From: Myxococcota bacterium
GTDB lineage: Bacteria; Myxococcota_A; Polyangia; Polyangiales; JANWZI01
Length of the DNA stretch: 32,645 nt
Assembly (NCBI GenBank): GCA_025054695.1
Contig: JANWZI010000044.1
Location: 1 to 32,645 of the forward strand
Direction of reading: 5' to 3'
A program made the translations under genes and the position numbers. Below, piece by piece: positions 1 to 7,830 of this stretch. How positions within the stretch are numbered: position 1 is the stretch's first letter; each line of letters starts with the position of its first letter. The notes beneath the pieces were generated by a model that was given only the letters and a program-made list of their open reading frames with translations, was not told the origin of the DNA and searched no databases.

Positions 1-1604
1 AGGCCGACGCGACGGCGGGACCCGACTCAGGAGCGTGCTTTGAAGCGCGGGCAGGGGCCACTCTGGGCGTGGGCTTCGTGCTCGGGCTGAAAATCCCCGC
101 GGGGCCGCTCGTCGAATTCGGCTCGGTTTCGGCCGACTTCGATCTGTTCTCCGTTCCGGTGGCCGCTCGCCCTTGCGAGGCGCCGTCGGGCACCAACAGC
201 CTACCGCCGGGGTCGGGGCCCGACTTCGAGCGACTCGCCATGCCGACGTTCACGCCCGTTTCGGTCGTCCGCACGGGCCTCGTCGCGCACCATCCCCCTG
301 CGGTCGATGATTTGCAGCGGTTGCGCATGCTCCGCACCATCGACGGGCGTCTGCTGCTGACGGGCCCTCACCTGCAGGCCGCGGTTAAGGTCACCGAGCA
401 AGGCGACGTGGTCTGGGCGCGCCGCTACGTCGATCCCGCCGCGCCGCGCATGGACGGACTGCCGCCCGATCGCGTCCCGCTCGCGCCCGTCGCGGCGGCT
501 CCGACCCAGGACGCGAGGCTGCTCGTGTTGACGCACCCGCGCGGCTGGATGCTCGTGCGTCAGGACGGCACGGTGGATGCGGCGCATCGCGTGACCGCGC
601 CCGCGGCAGGCTCGTTCTCGTTCCAGGGGAGCCACGAGCACGCACGGCGTCTGGTCGATGCGCTGCCCATCGACGACGGCCACGTCGTCGTCGGCGCGAT
701 GGTGCCCCCGAGCGCGGCGCCCGACAGCGGACCGGTGCGCGCACTGCTCGTATGGCTCGACGAAACGGGAGCGGTGCGCCAGGCGACGAGCTACGAACGG
801 CCCGGGCACCATCTGTTCCCGCGGCAGATCCATCGGCTCGGCGCCGGGCTCGCGATGACGGCCGTCGAGGTCGGCTCGACGCGCACCGAGCGACGCGCGT
901 TGCTCGTGCGGCTGTCGAACGAGGGCGAGGTGCTCGGAGCCACTCGATTCGCGTGCATGGAGCTCGACGAGCAGGCCGATCAACCCCAGGCCTCGCTCGT
1001 CTCGCGCGAAGGCGCGCTCGTCGTCGCCCTGTCGGTCGGTGACCTTTATCGGGGCGCGATATTCACCTTCTCGCCGGACGGCACGCCGCGGGGCAGCGCG
1101 CTGTTGCGTCCGGGAAGCGGGGTCGACGAACTGACGCCCAGCGGCATCGTCGAGCTGCCGACGTCCGGCTACGTGCTCACGGGCACCTACCAGGTGGGTT
1201 TCGAGCCGCCGGAGCAGCTCACGGCGAGCCTCGACGCCTCGGGTCGGTTGCAGTGGCTGTCCGGAGCACGCCTCGAGTCGGACATGGGTGAGATCCGGGA
1301 TGCGGGCCGCGGCGACCTCGTCGCGACCGACGACGGGGGTCTGTTCGTCGCCTCGACGAGCGTCGGGCGCAACGCGACGGCGCCGGATCGGCTTTGGCTC
1401 ACCAAAGCGTTCGCGCGCGACGGAACCGTTTCGTTCCGCGACGGCACCGCGACGCGCTTTGCGTCTCGGATGTACGTGAACGCGCCGTGCACGCCGCGCA
1501 TCGAGTCGGTCCCGGTGATGCGGCATGCCGTGAGCGTCGAAACGGCGAGCTTCACGCCGGTCGTCGAACCCGTCTCGTCGACCACGGAACGGATTTCGCC
1601 GTGA
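1..1604 (+). CDS. Propeller-like hypothetical protein, 5' end outside window
   Basis: The frame is open from the first bases of the window to a TGA at 1602-1604, so the true start probably lies upstream; a GTG at 69 is the first start codon inside. The visible 530 or so residues contain several loosely repeated blade-like segments of the form 'V-x-L-x2-x-G-x-V' (near 'LVWLDETGAVRQATSY', 'LVRLSNEGEVLGATRF' and 'TASLDASGRLQWLSGA'), alternating with 'GG-hydrophobic' strands. This is the usual look of secreted beta-propeller-like proteins in myxobacteria. No catalytic motif is recognisable. The C-terminus is an ordinary hydrophilic tail and no anchor is visible. The signal peptide, if present, is outside the window. 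The next gene-like signal downstream is a decayed cysE fragment, so this gene is probably the end of its transcript. Function is unknown; the propeller assignment is pattern recognition, not a search result. Confidence 0.75.
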   Translation, partial: ADATAGPDSGACFEARAGATLGVGFVLGLKIPAGPLVEFGSVSADFDLFSVPVAARPCEAPSGTNSLPPGSGPDFERLAMPTFTPVSVVRTGLVAHHPPAVDDLQRLRMLRTIDGRLLLTGPHLQAAVKVTEQGDVVWARRYVDPAAPRMDGLPPDRVPLAPVAAAPTQDARLLVLTHPRGWMLVRQDGTVDAAHRVTAPAAGSFSFQGSHEHARRLVDALPIDDGHVVVGAMVPPSAAPDSGPVRALLVWLDETGAVRQATSYERPGHHLFPRQIHRLGAGLAMTAVEVGSTRTERRALLVRLSNEGEVLGATRFACMELDEQADQPQASLVSREGALVVALSVGDLYRGAIFTFSPDGTPRGSALLRPGSGVDELTPSGIVELPTSGYVLTGTYQVGFEPPEQLTASLDASGRLQWLSGARLESDMGEIRDAGRGDLVATDDGGLFVASTSVGRNATAPDRLWLTKAFARDGTVSFRDGTATRFASRMYVNAPCTPRIESVPVMRHAVSVETASFTPVVEPVSSTTERISP

Positions 1605-1795
1605 GGTCGCCGGCCGCGGAGCCATGGCGGATCGATCGCGCGCTCGGTTCGGCCATCGGCTCGTAGCGCGGCCCCGGCACGGGCCGACGATCTCGGCTCC
1701 GAGGCGCGGCGGCGACGTCCATCTACGGAACCCGCGTGGCGGCTCGGGTTTGCCGAGGTGTGGACTGCAGGCGGAATGGCTCGACGCTCGCGCGA

Positions 1796-2026
1796 TGCGT
1801 CGGCTCGGGGACGGTGGTCATCTGGCCGGTGCCCGAGGGCACCACGGTGGTCGGCGTGCCCGGCCGCACCATACCGCGCCGCGCGGACCGGCGCGCGCGC
1901 TTCGACGCGACGCTCGATCACGCGAACCGGCCCGATCCCGTCGCGGAGCTGCCGCGAGAGCTTTGTGATCGATACGAACGGCTACGCGCTTGCGTCCAAG
2001 CGCTGGAGCGATTCATGGGCGCGTAG
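1796..2026 (+). pseudogene. cysE: Remnant of serine O-acetyltransferase C-terminus
   Basis: One frame here reads as the last 75 or so residues of CysE. It begins 'VGSGTVVIWPVPEGTTVVGV', the end of the left-handed beta-helix and the conserved 'VPxGxTVVGVPGR' strand. An Arg/Asp-rich stretch follows, then 'LDHANRPDPVAELPRELCDR' and a short coiled segment 'ERLRACVQALE', ending at TAG 2024-2026. That order matches the tail of bacterial CysE ('DH-x2-LPDPV-x-E', then a helix). Upstream, none of the three forward frames shows the hexapeptide repeats or the catalytic His/Asp region, and there is no plausible start codon with the family's N-terminus. I infer a gene that lost about 70% of its 5' part. 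A frameshifted remainder is not visible between 1605 and 1795. It could instead be a short orphan ORF with chance similarity, but the matched pattern is long. Confidence 0.6.
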
Positions 2027-2401
2027 GCGTCGGCCGAGGAGGACTCCGGCCTCGTCGATGCCGACGAGGCCGCGGTCGATCGGTCGTCCCACCCGAGCTG
2101 GATTCCCCCTCGGTCGCCCCGGGTGCGGGGGCGGGGTCGGGCCGGCGGTTGCTCGGTCGCGATCCAGCGGCTCGAGCGGAACCGTGAGACCACCTGCCCG
2201 CGTCCGTGCGAAACATGATATGGATACGAGGGTTGAATCGCTCGAAGGCGTTCGATCCATCACGGCACACGCGCTCCTCAAGAGGTGAGATTCGTGCCCA
2301 CGTCACGTAGCGCACTGCAATCGAAGAGGACGTGGGCGAGGTCCTACGCCGCGGCTCGCGGCTCCGCGACCCTGGGACCCGGTGGGCGGGTGCGGCGCTC
2401 C
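2027..2401. other. Gene-free stretch between cysE remnant and lipoprotein gene
   Basis: No convincing coding frame, hairpin terminator or hexamer array is visible. The sequence becomes locally AT-richer around 2210-2250, before the lipoprotein gene, which is where its promoter would be expected, but I could not match a good -35/-10 pair. The lipoprotein frame is open upstream to 2285. Those extra residues are Arg-rich and precede the signal peptide, so I treat them as non-coding. Confidence 0.4.
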
Positions 2402-3136
2402 ATGGACTTCGTGGGGCTGCGCGTCGCGTTCGCCATCCTCGCCGTGGGATGCGGAGGTGGCGCGGGCAACGACGATTGCGGGCCCAATTCGTGCGGGCGC
2501 TGTGCGCCGGGATGCGTCCAGGTCGATCGGTGCATCGAAGGGCGGTGGCATTGCGAATGCCGCTGCGACGACGGAGGGGGAACGGATGCACCCGGCACGG
2601 ACGCACCGACGACGGATGCAACGCCCGACGGGCCGACGAGCTCGGATGGGCCCGCCCCGGACGTCTCCGACCCCTGTGCCCTGTGCACGAACGCGGTGGT
2701 CGAGTTCGGGCCGGAGGGTGGCAAGACGGCCGTCGACGACGACTTCGAGCTGCGGCCGTGCCGCACGTTCGCGGCGCAACGCACGAACCGAAGCGGCGGA
2801 GCTTCCGTCGGCTGTGACAGCGAGATTCCGTGCCTCGGCGACGCCATCACGATCGGCGACGTGCTCGGTGCGCTCGCGCACCCGGACGTGCGCGCCGCGT
2901 TCGTGGCGGCGCCGGTGCTCTATGGGCGTGACCCGCGGCCGGCGGACGGATCCGTATACCGAATCGCAATCGGCGAGGACGAAGTGCTGGTCGGGGATGA
3001 TTGCAGGGCCAGCGATCCGTCGTGTCGGCCCGTCCCTCACGGCGTTCGGCAGGCCGTCGATCGGCTTCAGGCCCTCACCCGGCAGCAGCTCGGCTTGGGG
3101 CGCTGCGCGCTCGATTGGCCGGAGCGGTCCAACTGA
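2402..3136 (+). CDS. Cys-rich secreted lipoprotein, function unknown
   Basis: The ATG at 2402 was chosen because it gives a compact lipoprotein signal peptide: a short N-region, a hydrophobic core and the lipobox 'LAVGC' with Cys17. The frame is open further upstream (to 2285), but that would bury the signal behind about 40 Arg-rich residues. After the lipobox comes a Cys-rich segment (about residues 17-55, with CGPNSCGRC and CECRC clusters). A low-complexity Asp/Thr/Pro/Gly linker follows (about 57-90, 'GTDAPGTDAP...'), then a globular part of about 150 residues with a few more cysteines. This architecture is very common among myxobacterial outer-membrane lipoproteins. No enzymatic motif is recognisable. 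The next gene, a Ser/Thr kinase, starts 308 bp downstream on the same strand, so a shared transcript is possible but not shown. Confidence 0.75.
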   Translation: MDFVGLRVAFAILAVGCGGGAGNDDCGPNSCGRCAPGCVQVDRCIEGRWHCECRCDDGGGTDAPGTDAPTTDATPDGPTSSDGPAPDVSDPCALCTNAVVEFGPEGGKTAVDDDFELRPCRTFAAQRTNRSGGASVGCDSEIPCLGDAITIGDVLGALAHPDVRAAFVAAPVLYGRDPRPADGSVYRIAIGEDEVLVGDDCRASDPSCRPVPHGVRQAVDRLQALTRQQLGLGRCALDWPERSN

Positions 3137-3444
3137 CGTCAGCGGTCCGCGCGCGCGGCGGCACACCGGACGCATTTCCACACCCGGCTCCTCGCCGATC
3201 TCGAAGCCGGCGGCAGCGGCCAAATCGGAGGCCGAAGCCGATGTCGACATCGGGCCCGGTTTGGACGCCCAAGACCGAGTTGGGGACCTCGGCCCGACCA
3301 CGTCGGTACGCGGTCGACGATGGCATGCGCGCTCCGTCTCGACCCGGCTCCGTGCTGCGCCGATGGGCATACGCACAGGATGGGTCGTGACACGAACGGC
3401 ATACCCGTGGTGCGAACCATGCCGCGGTGTCATGGTAGCCCGAC
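3137..3444. other. Intergenic stretch before kinase gene
   Basis: I see no gene here. Around 3226-3262 the sequence shows a faint period-6 pattern (cgGAGgcc, cGAAgcc, cGATgtc) that could be a badly eroded member of the hexamer-array family described elsewhere. It is too short and divergent to call. A weak -10-like CATGGT at 3431-3436 sits 8 nt before the kinase ATG, but no -35 is visible. Confidence 0.3.
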
Positions 3445-4563
3445 ATGGAGGACCAGCCCGGCACGCTCGTCGCGGGTCGATACGAGCTCGTCGAGCTCGC
3501 CGGCCGCGGGGGCATGGCGACCGTCTGGCGTGCCGTCGCGCGGGGGGCGGCCGGCTTCGAGCGCACGGTGGCCCTCAAGCGCATCCACGAGGCGCTGCTG
3601 CGCGACGCGGAGCTCGTCGCGATGTTCGTCGAAGAGGCACGGGTCGGCTCGCGGCTCCAGCACCCGAACATCGTGCAGGTGCTCGACTTCGGCAGTGACG
3701 GCCGCGGCTACTTCCTTGTGATGGAGTGGGTCGAGGGCATCGACCTGAGCCGTTGGGTGCGCGCGTACGTCGAGCACGGCGAGCCGACGCCGTGGTGGAT
3801 CGTCGCCTCGATCGGGATCGAGCTGTTGCGCGCCCTGGCCGCGGCGCACGCCCACCTCGACGACGCGGGCCGCCCGGCGCCCGTCATCCACCGCGACGTC
3901 GATCCGCACAACGTGCTGCTGTCGGTGGGCGGCACCGTCAAGCTCACCGACTTCGGCCTGGCGCGCGCCATGGACCGCGCGCGCATGACCGTGCCCGGCA
4001 TCGTCAAGGGGAAGTTCGGCTATCTGGCGCCCGAGACGACGTTCGGACACCCGCCGACCGTCGCGTCCGACGTCTACGCGGCGGGCATCGTCCTGTGGGA
4101 GGCCCTCGCCGGAAGACGTCTGTTCGACGGGGCGAGCGACATGGACGTGCTGCTCGCTTGCCGCCAGGCGCACGTGCCGGCCATCCGGTCGCTCCGACCG
4201 GACGTGCCGGATGCGCTCGAGACCGCCATTCACATCCTGCTGTCCCGCCATCCCGCGCACCGTCCCGCCTCGGCCGACGAGGCCGCGCGGATGCTCGCGG
4301 ACGTGCTGCGCTTGCAACCGGTACGCGCCGACGCGACGGAAATCGCGCGCAGCGTCGCCCTCGCGCGTTCGCGCGTGCCGAGGGGACCGCACGCGCTTCT
4401 TCGGCCGCCACGCGAGGCCATCGCCGACCTTCTGCGACCTCCGCCACGCAGCGGTGCCACCCCGGCGACCGCACCGCACGCGCGCCCGGCGTTGCTCGTC
4501 GTGCCGAGCGAGCCCGCCATCGACGTCGGAGTCATTCCCCTGACGCGCCGCAAGGACGAATGA
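3445..4563 (+). CDS. Eukaryotic-type serine/threonine protein kinase
   Basis: This is a soluble Hanks-type kinase of 372 residues that phosphorylates Ser/Thr on partner proteins, typically in myxobacterial signalling. The kinase domain spans about residues 12-290. It has the glycine-rich loop GRGGMATVW (20-28), ATP-anchoring Lys45 in 'VALKRI', a helix-C Glu in 'FVEEAR' (63/64), the catalytic loop HRDVDPHN (149-156) with catalytic Asp151 and Asn156, DFG at 169-171 and the APE-like 'APET' (195-198). The usual catalytic-loop Lys two residues after Asp151 is Asp153. Myxobacterial kinases often carry a non-Lys residue there, so activity is still plausible. The last 80 or so residues are Arg/Pro/Ala-rich with no transmembrane helix or sensor domain, so its input is unknown. 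It stands alone: the neighbouring gene downstream converges on it, with a 9-bp hairpin 18 nt after its stop. Confidence 0.93.
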   Translation: MEDQPGTLVAGRYELVELAGRGGMATVWRAVARGAAGFERTVALKRIHEALLRDAELVAMFVEEARVGSRLQHPNIVQVLDFGSDGRGYFLVMEWVEGIDLSRWVRAYVEHGEPTPWWIVASIGIELLRALAAAHAHLDDAGRPAPVIHRDVDPHNVLLSVGGTVKLTDFGLARAMDRARMTVPGIVKGKFGYLAPETTFGHPPTVASDVYAAGIVLWEALAGRRLFDGASDMDVLLACRQAHVPAIRSLRPDVPDALETAIHILLSRHPAHRPASADEAARMLADVLRLQPVRADATEIARSVALARSRVPRGPHALLRPPREAIADLLRPPPRSGATPATAPHARPALLVVPSEPAIDVGVIPLTRRKDE

Positions 4564-4580
4564 CGGAGCCCATCGCGTCG

Positions 4581-4607
4581 CTCGAACGCTGGCGCGGGGC
4601 GTTCGAG
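4581..4607. terminator. Perfect 9-bp hairpin between convergent genes
   Basis: CTCGAACGC (4581-4589) pairs perfectly with GCGTTCGAG (4599-4607) around a 9-nt loop, starting 17 nt after the kinase stop codon. It lies between two convergent genes, so it could work for either strand. There is no T-tract, so it is a terminator-like structure and not a classical intrinsic terminator. Confidence 0.45.
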
Positions 4608-4616
4608 AACGGGGCC

Positions 4617-4671
4617 GAGACCGAGGCCGAGCCCGAGCCCGAGCCCGAAACTCGAGTCCGAATGCGACACG
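4617..4671 (+). repeat. Hexamer array A (GAGNCC family), short copy
   Basis: About nine degenerate hexamers: GAGACC, GAGGCC, three GAGCCC, GAAACT, then a 1-nt shift followed by GAGTCC, GAATGC and GACACG. It is the shortest recognisable member of the family in this window. It lies in the convergent gap between the kinase gene and the helicase-operon lipoprotein gene, just after the hairpin at 4581-4607. The consensus is on the + strand. Confidence 0.7.
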
Positions 4672-4705
4672 ACGAGCGTCCCATCAAAACGACGGAGCCC
4701 CGCCG

Positions 4706-5299
4706 TCAGTACGGCGCCGTCGTGCTCGACGGTGCGCGTGAGGGCGCGGGCCGACGCTCCAGACGCATCACGGCACGCACGGTGCGCGGCGCGCCGTCCA
4801 CGGGAGTGCGCAATCGACCTTGCAACAGCCGCCGTCGAAGACACGCGCGCGCCTCGTCCGACAGGCCACCGCTCACCTCGGCGCGGGTGACGATTCCCGT
4901 GCGACTGACGGTGGCCTCGAGGACGACGTCGAGGGGCGGGCCGTCCGCGCGGCGGTCTTGCGCACCGGCACACGCATCGGGGTCTCCGACCAAGGCCGCG
5001 AGCTCCGCGCTCAAATCTCGCGCGTCGTGTGCCGGCGACGTTGCGGACCGCGCCGCCTCCGTTCCCGAAGAAACGGAGGGTGCATCTCGACCGGACGGCT
5101 CGGCCGTTTCGGGTCGAGGCACGAGCGGGACGCGATCGCGTCCGGGCTGGAACGGGCCACCGCCGGGTGGACCCGCATTCAAGGGCTCGCCGGCGCGAGC
5201 CGGGATCTGAGGCCCACGCCCCGGCGCATCGCGTTCCGCCTTCGGTTCGCACGCGACCCCCATCGCGGCAAGCAACCACGCCGCGCACGCGGACTTCAC
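4706..5299 (-). CDS. Lipoprotein with TonB-C/AgmX-like C-terminal domain
   Basis: The GTG start (5299) overlaps the helicase stop as GTGA, so translation is probably coupled. The 197-residue product begins with a lipoprotein-type signal 'MKSACAAWLLAAMGVAC' with Cys17 as the likely lipidated residue. A Pro/Arg/Ser-rich linker runs to about residue 120. The C-terminal 65 or so residues ('LDVVLEATVSRTGIVTRAEV' ... 'ACLRRRLLQGRL' ... 'VRAVMRLE') show the strand-helix-strand pattern of the TonB C-terminal / AgmX-PglI C-terminal family: a variable strand 'V-x-G-x-V', then 'C-hydrophobic helix', then a final strand. Such proteins sit in the envelope and are often fused to gliding or transport components in myxobacteria; the exact role here is unknown. 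It is the last gene of the operon read leftward from 7649, and it converges with the kinase gene. Confidence 0.7.
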   Translation of the reverse strand: MKSACAAWLLAAMGVACEPKAERDAPGRGPQIPARAGEPLNAGPPGGGPFQPGRDRVPLVPRPETAEPSGRDAPSVSSGTEAARSATSPAHDARDLSAELAALVGDPDACAGAQDRRADGPPLDVVLEATVSRTGIVTRAEVSGGLSDEARACLRRRLLQGRLRTPVDGAPRTVRAVMRLERRPAPSRAPSSTTAPY

Positions 5300-7185
5300 G
5301 ACTGGTTCTTCGCGACTTGCACGACGAGCGAACGATCGGCGTGCGTGCGGCCGGAGAGCCCTCGGATCACCGCGTCGGCGCGATCGCGCAGCACCTCGAC
5401 GAACGAATGCTTCTCCCGCACGCGGATGCGGCCCAGATCACTGCGGCGCACCCCGCCGTGCTCGCGCACCAGGCGGCCCAACTCGCCGGCGCGGATCCCG
5501 TCGCGCCGGCCCACGTTGACGAAGAGCCGGACCATGCCCTCGGCCGCCGGCTCGTCGACGTCGGCGTCGGCGTCCGCGTCCGGCTCGGATGGCGTCGCTT
5601 CGAACGGTGCCGGCGCGGCAGCGCCTTGAGCCGCGCCCGGTTCGTCGATGCCGGATCGCGCAGTCTCCGGAGGCGTGGCCGGCTCCGCCGCACGCCCGAC
5701 CGAGGGCACCTCGAGGTCTGGCGTCGACGCCGACGCCGTTTCGGGTGAGCTCGCGGGGCTCGCACGAGTCCCTCGCTCGGGTTCCGCGCGCGGCGGGGGC
5801 ACGCTCGGCGCACGGGGGCGTCGAGCGCGTCGCGCCACGACCGAACGCTCCTGCTCGTCGACCGCGGGCCCCAGCACGCGGACGAGCAGCGCGGCGACCA
5901 GGCGCTCGGCGTCGGCATGACCGAGCAAGCGGCGCGCCGTGCCCAGGTCAAGCTCTCCCGGCCGGTCGGACCCGACCGTTCGCTCGAGCGCGGCGATCCG
6001 GTCGGCCTCGATCCGCGCGCGCATTTCGGCTGCGGTCGGCAGCGAGCGCTCGATCGGAGAAATACCGTATTGCAGACGGAGGTAGTACAGCGAGCCGAGC
6101 TCCTGGGGCGAAACGAGCGAAATCGCCGTGCCCGTGCGCCCGGCGCGACCGGTTCGACCCGTGCGGTGCACGTACTGCTCGACGGCCTCGGGAAATGTGT
6201 AGTTGACGACGTGGGTGAGGTGCGAAATGTCGATGCCGCGCGCCGCCACGTCCGTCGCGACCATCAGCCGCAGCTCGCCGCGTCGCGACCGTTCCACAAC
6301 GGCCTCGCGCTCCGCCTGCGGCAGGTCCCCGTTGAGCCAGTCCGCCTCGTAGCCGGCGGCCCGCAGCGCGGCGGCGACGGCCTCGGTCTCCGCCTTTGTA
6401 TTGCAGAATACAATCGCACTCTCCGGATCCTCGACGTCGAGGATCCGCACCAGATCCCGCTCGCGGCTCGTGCCCGAAACGAAATAGACGTAGTGGGCGA
6501 TGCCCTCGGCCCCGACGCGGTCCGACGAAAGTCCGAGAAACTGTGGCTCGCGCAGGTAGGACGCCGCGAGACGGCGAACCCGGTCGTCGATCGTTGCCGA
6601 GAAGAGCATCGTCTGGCGGCGGGCGGGCAACTGCGCGACGATCGCGCCCAGTTCCTCGGCGAATCCCATCGAGAGCATCTCGTCGGCCTCGTCGAGTACG
6701 AGCACGCGGATGCCCGAGGGGTCGAGCGTGCCCCGACGCAGATGGTCGAGCACGCGGCCCGGGGTCCCCGACACGATCTCGGCTCCGCGCTGCAGCTCGC
6801 GCACCTGCCGCTCCATCGACGCGCCGCCGTAGAGAGCGACCGGCCGCACGCCCCGGTGCACGCCGAGCCGCTCGATCTCGCGCGCGGTCTGCAGCGCGAG
6901 CTCACGGGTCGGCGCGAGCACGAGCGCCTGCACGCCCCCGCCCGGCCGGACCAGACGATCGACGAGCGGCAGCCCGAACGCCGCCGTCTTGCCGGTACCC
7001 GTCTGCGCCTGCACGATGAGATCACGCCCGGTGACCGCCGGCTCGAACGTCGCGAGCTGCACGGGCATCGGTCGCGTCCAGCCGATCTCGTCGACGGCGC
7101 GACGCACCTCGGCCGACAGCGGCAGCGCGTCGAACGTGGCGGTCGAGCCCGCGTCTGCAGCGACCGTGCCGAATTGCGCACTCAT
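5296..7185 (-). CDS. deaD: DEAD-box ATP-dependent RNA helicase, DeaD/CsdA type
   Basis: An ATP-dependent RNA helicase that remodels structured RNA (ribosome assembly, mRNA decay, cold adaptation in the family). The ATG at 7185 overlaps the upstream gene's stop (ATGA). In the 629 residues all core motifs are intact. These are the Q motif with Gln43, Walker A AQTGTGKT (60-67), APTREL (91-96), TPGR (141-144), DEAD (165-168), SAT (196-198), 'TDVAARGID' (311-319) and HRTGRTGR (340-347). A low-complexity Pro/Glu/Ala linker (about 455-545, including DADADADVDEP) joins the core to a C-terminal DbpA-type RNA-binding domain (about 551-629, 'RLFVNVGRRDGIRAGELGRL'), the arrangement of DeaD/CsdA. The frame continues open upstream to 8292 through a hexamer array, but the overlapping upstream gene and the ATGA junction decide the start. 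The downstream lipoprotein gene overlaps its stop, so the three form one operon. Confidence 0.95.
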   Translation of the reverse strand: MSAQFGTVAADAGSTATFDALPLSAEVRRAVDEIGWTRPMPVQLATFEPAVTGRDLIVQAQTGTGKTAAFGLPLVDRLVRPGGGVQALVLAPTRELALQTAREIERLGVHRGVRPVALYGGASMERQVRELQRGAEIVSGTPGRVLDHLRRGTLDPSGIRVLVLDEADEMLSMGFAEELGAIVAQLPARRQTMLFSATIDDRVRRLAASYLREPQFLGLSSDRVGAEGIAHYVYFVSGTSRERDLVRILDVEDPESAIVFCNTKAETEAVAAALRAAGYEADWLNGDLPQAEREAVVERSRRGELRLMVATDVAARGIDISHLTHVVNYTFPEAVEQYVHRTGRTGRAGRTGTAISLVSPQELGSLYYLRLQYGISPIERSLPTAAEMRARIEADRIAALERTVGSDRPGELDLGTARRLLGHADAERLVAALLVRVLGPAVDEQERSVVARRARRPRAPSVPPPRAEPERGTRASPASSPETASASTPDLEVPSVGRAAEPATPPETARSGIDEPGAAQGAAAPAPFEATPSEPDADADADVDEPAAEGMVRLFVNVGRRDGIRAGELGRLVREHGGVRRSDLGRIRVREKHSFVEVLRDRADAVIRGLSGRTHADRSLVVQVAKNQS

Positions 7186-7649
7186 GGAACGGTGCCTCGA
7201 CCCGACGCGGAGCCGCGCGCGACATCGGCACGCGCCGCGCGTTCGAAGCGTGCCGCCGCCGCGTCGAGATCGTCCGCCAGCCGACGCAGGGCCCGTGCGC
7301 GGGCCGCATCGCACACCTCGCTCGCTCGCTCGACCCGCCGACGTACACCGGACGAAGCATCGGGTGGCGTTGGGGCATCGGAGGCGACCGCCGACGCCGT
7401 CTCGGCGGCACCCGCGTGGGTGGCGCGCCGCATAGCGGCGGCGATCACAGCGTCCACGGCCGCTTCCATGGCCGCGCGACAGCTCGCCTCGTCGACCGCT
7501 ACGCCGCGGCTCGTGCCGTAGACTTGCGGCGGCACGGACCAGAGCCCCACACCGACGAGGTACGACAGCAGGCAGACGTACAGCGCCGAGCCGACGCTTC
7601 GACCCCAGCGCGCGGCAGCCTGGTCGCCGTTGCTCGCAGCGTCCTGCAC
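7182..7649 (-). CDS. Small single-pass membrane protein, first gene of helicase operon
   Basis: A 155-residue protein of unknown function. It starts at GTG 7649, chosen because a strong promoter -10 ends 8 nt before it and no better start exists. Residues about 20-40 ('GSALYVCLLSYLVGVGLWSV') form one hydrophobic segment, either a membrane anchor or an uncleaved signal. The rest is Ala/Arg-rich, probably helical, with two widely spaced Cys and a possible coiled segment near 'RALRRLADDLDAAAARFERA'. Its TGA overlaps the ATG of the helicase (ATGA, 7182-7185), so the two are translationally coupled. That suggests it has been kept next to the helicase, but I know of no family that explains the pairing. 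No SD is visible; see the leaderless-promoter finding. Confidence 0.7.
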   Translation of the reverse strand: MQDAASNGDQAAARWGRSVGSALYVCLLSYLVGVGLWSVPPQVYGTSRGVAVDEASCRAAMEAAVDAVIAAAMRRATHAGAAETASAVASDAPTPPDASSGVRRRVERASEVCDAARARALRRLADDLDAAAARFERAARADVARGSASGRGTVP

Positions 7650-7657
7650 GGGCGCGA

Positions 7658-7691
7658 AGCATCGGAAAGGAGCCCGTTTCTGTCAACGGGC
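7658..7691 (-). promoter_or_regulatory. TTGACA promoter of helicase operon with overlapping inverted repeat
   Basis: On the - strand: consensus -35 TTGACA (7686-7681), a 17-nt spacer and -10 GATGCT (7663-7658). Only 8 nt separate the -10 from the GTG at 7649, which puts the start of transcription at or next to the start codon. The inverted repeat GCCCGTT-N6-AACGGGC (7672-7691) covers the -35 hexamer and is well placed to be an operator for a repressor. That role is inferred. Confidence 0.6.
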
Positions 7692-7830
7692 GCGATCCCG
7701 GCGTCGCGTCTCGGCGCATCGCACCACCAAAGCCCCATGGCATCGCGCGGCTCAGGATCCGCGCAGAACCTACGCGTCCGACCGCTCTGGTCACGTCGGC
7801 TGACGTTGCCGGAGGGGGTTGCCGGCGGAT

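Noticed and set aside
3226..3262. Weak period-6 pattern upstream of the kinase gene
   Set aside because: Only a few units with many mismatches; it cannot be separated from chance in DNA of this composition.
5540..5590. Period-6 sequence inside the helicase linker (DADADADV)
   Set aside because: It resembles the hexamer arrays by eye, but it is in-frame in a disordered linker and its units (GCCGAC-like) differ from GAGYCC. I treat it as ordinary low-complexity coding sequence.
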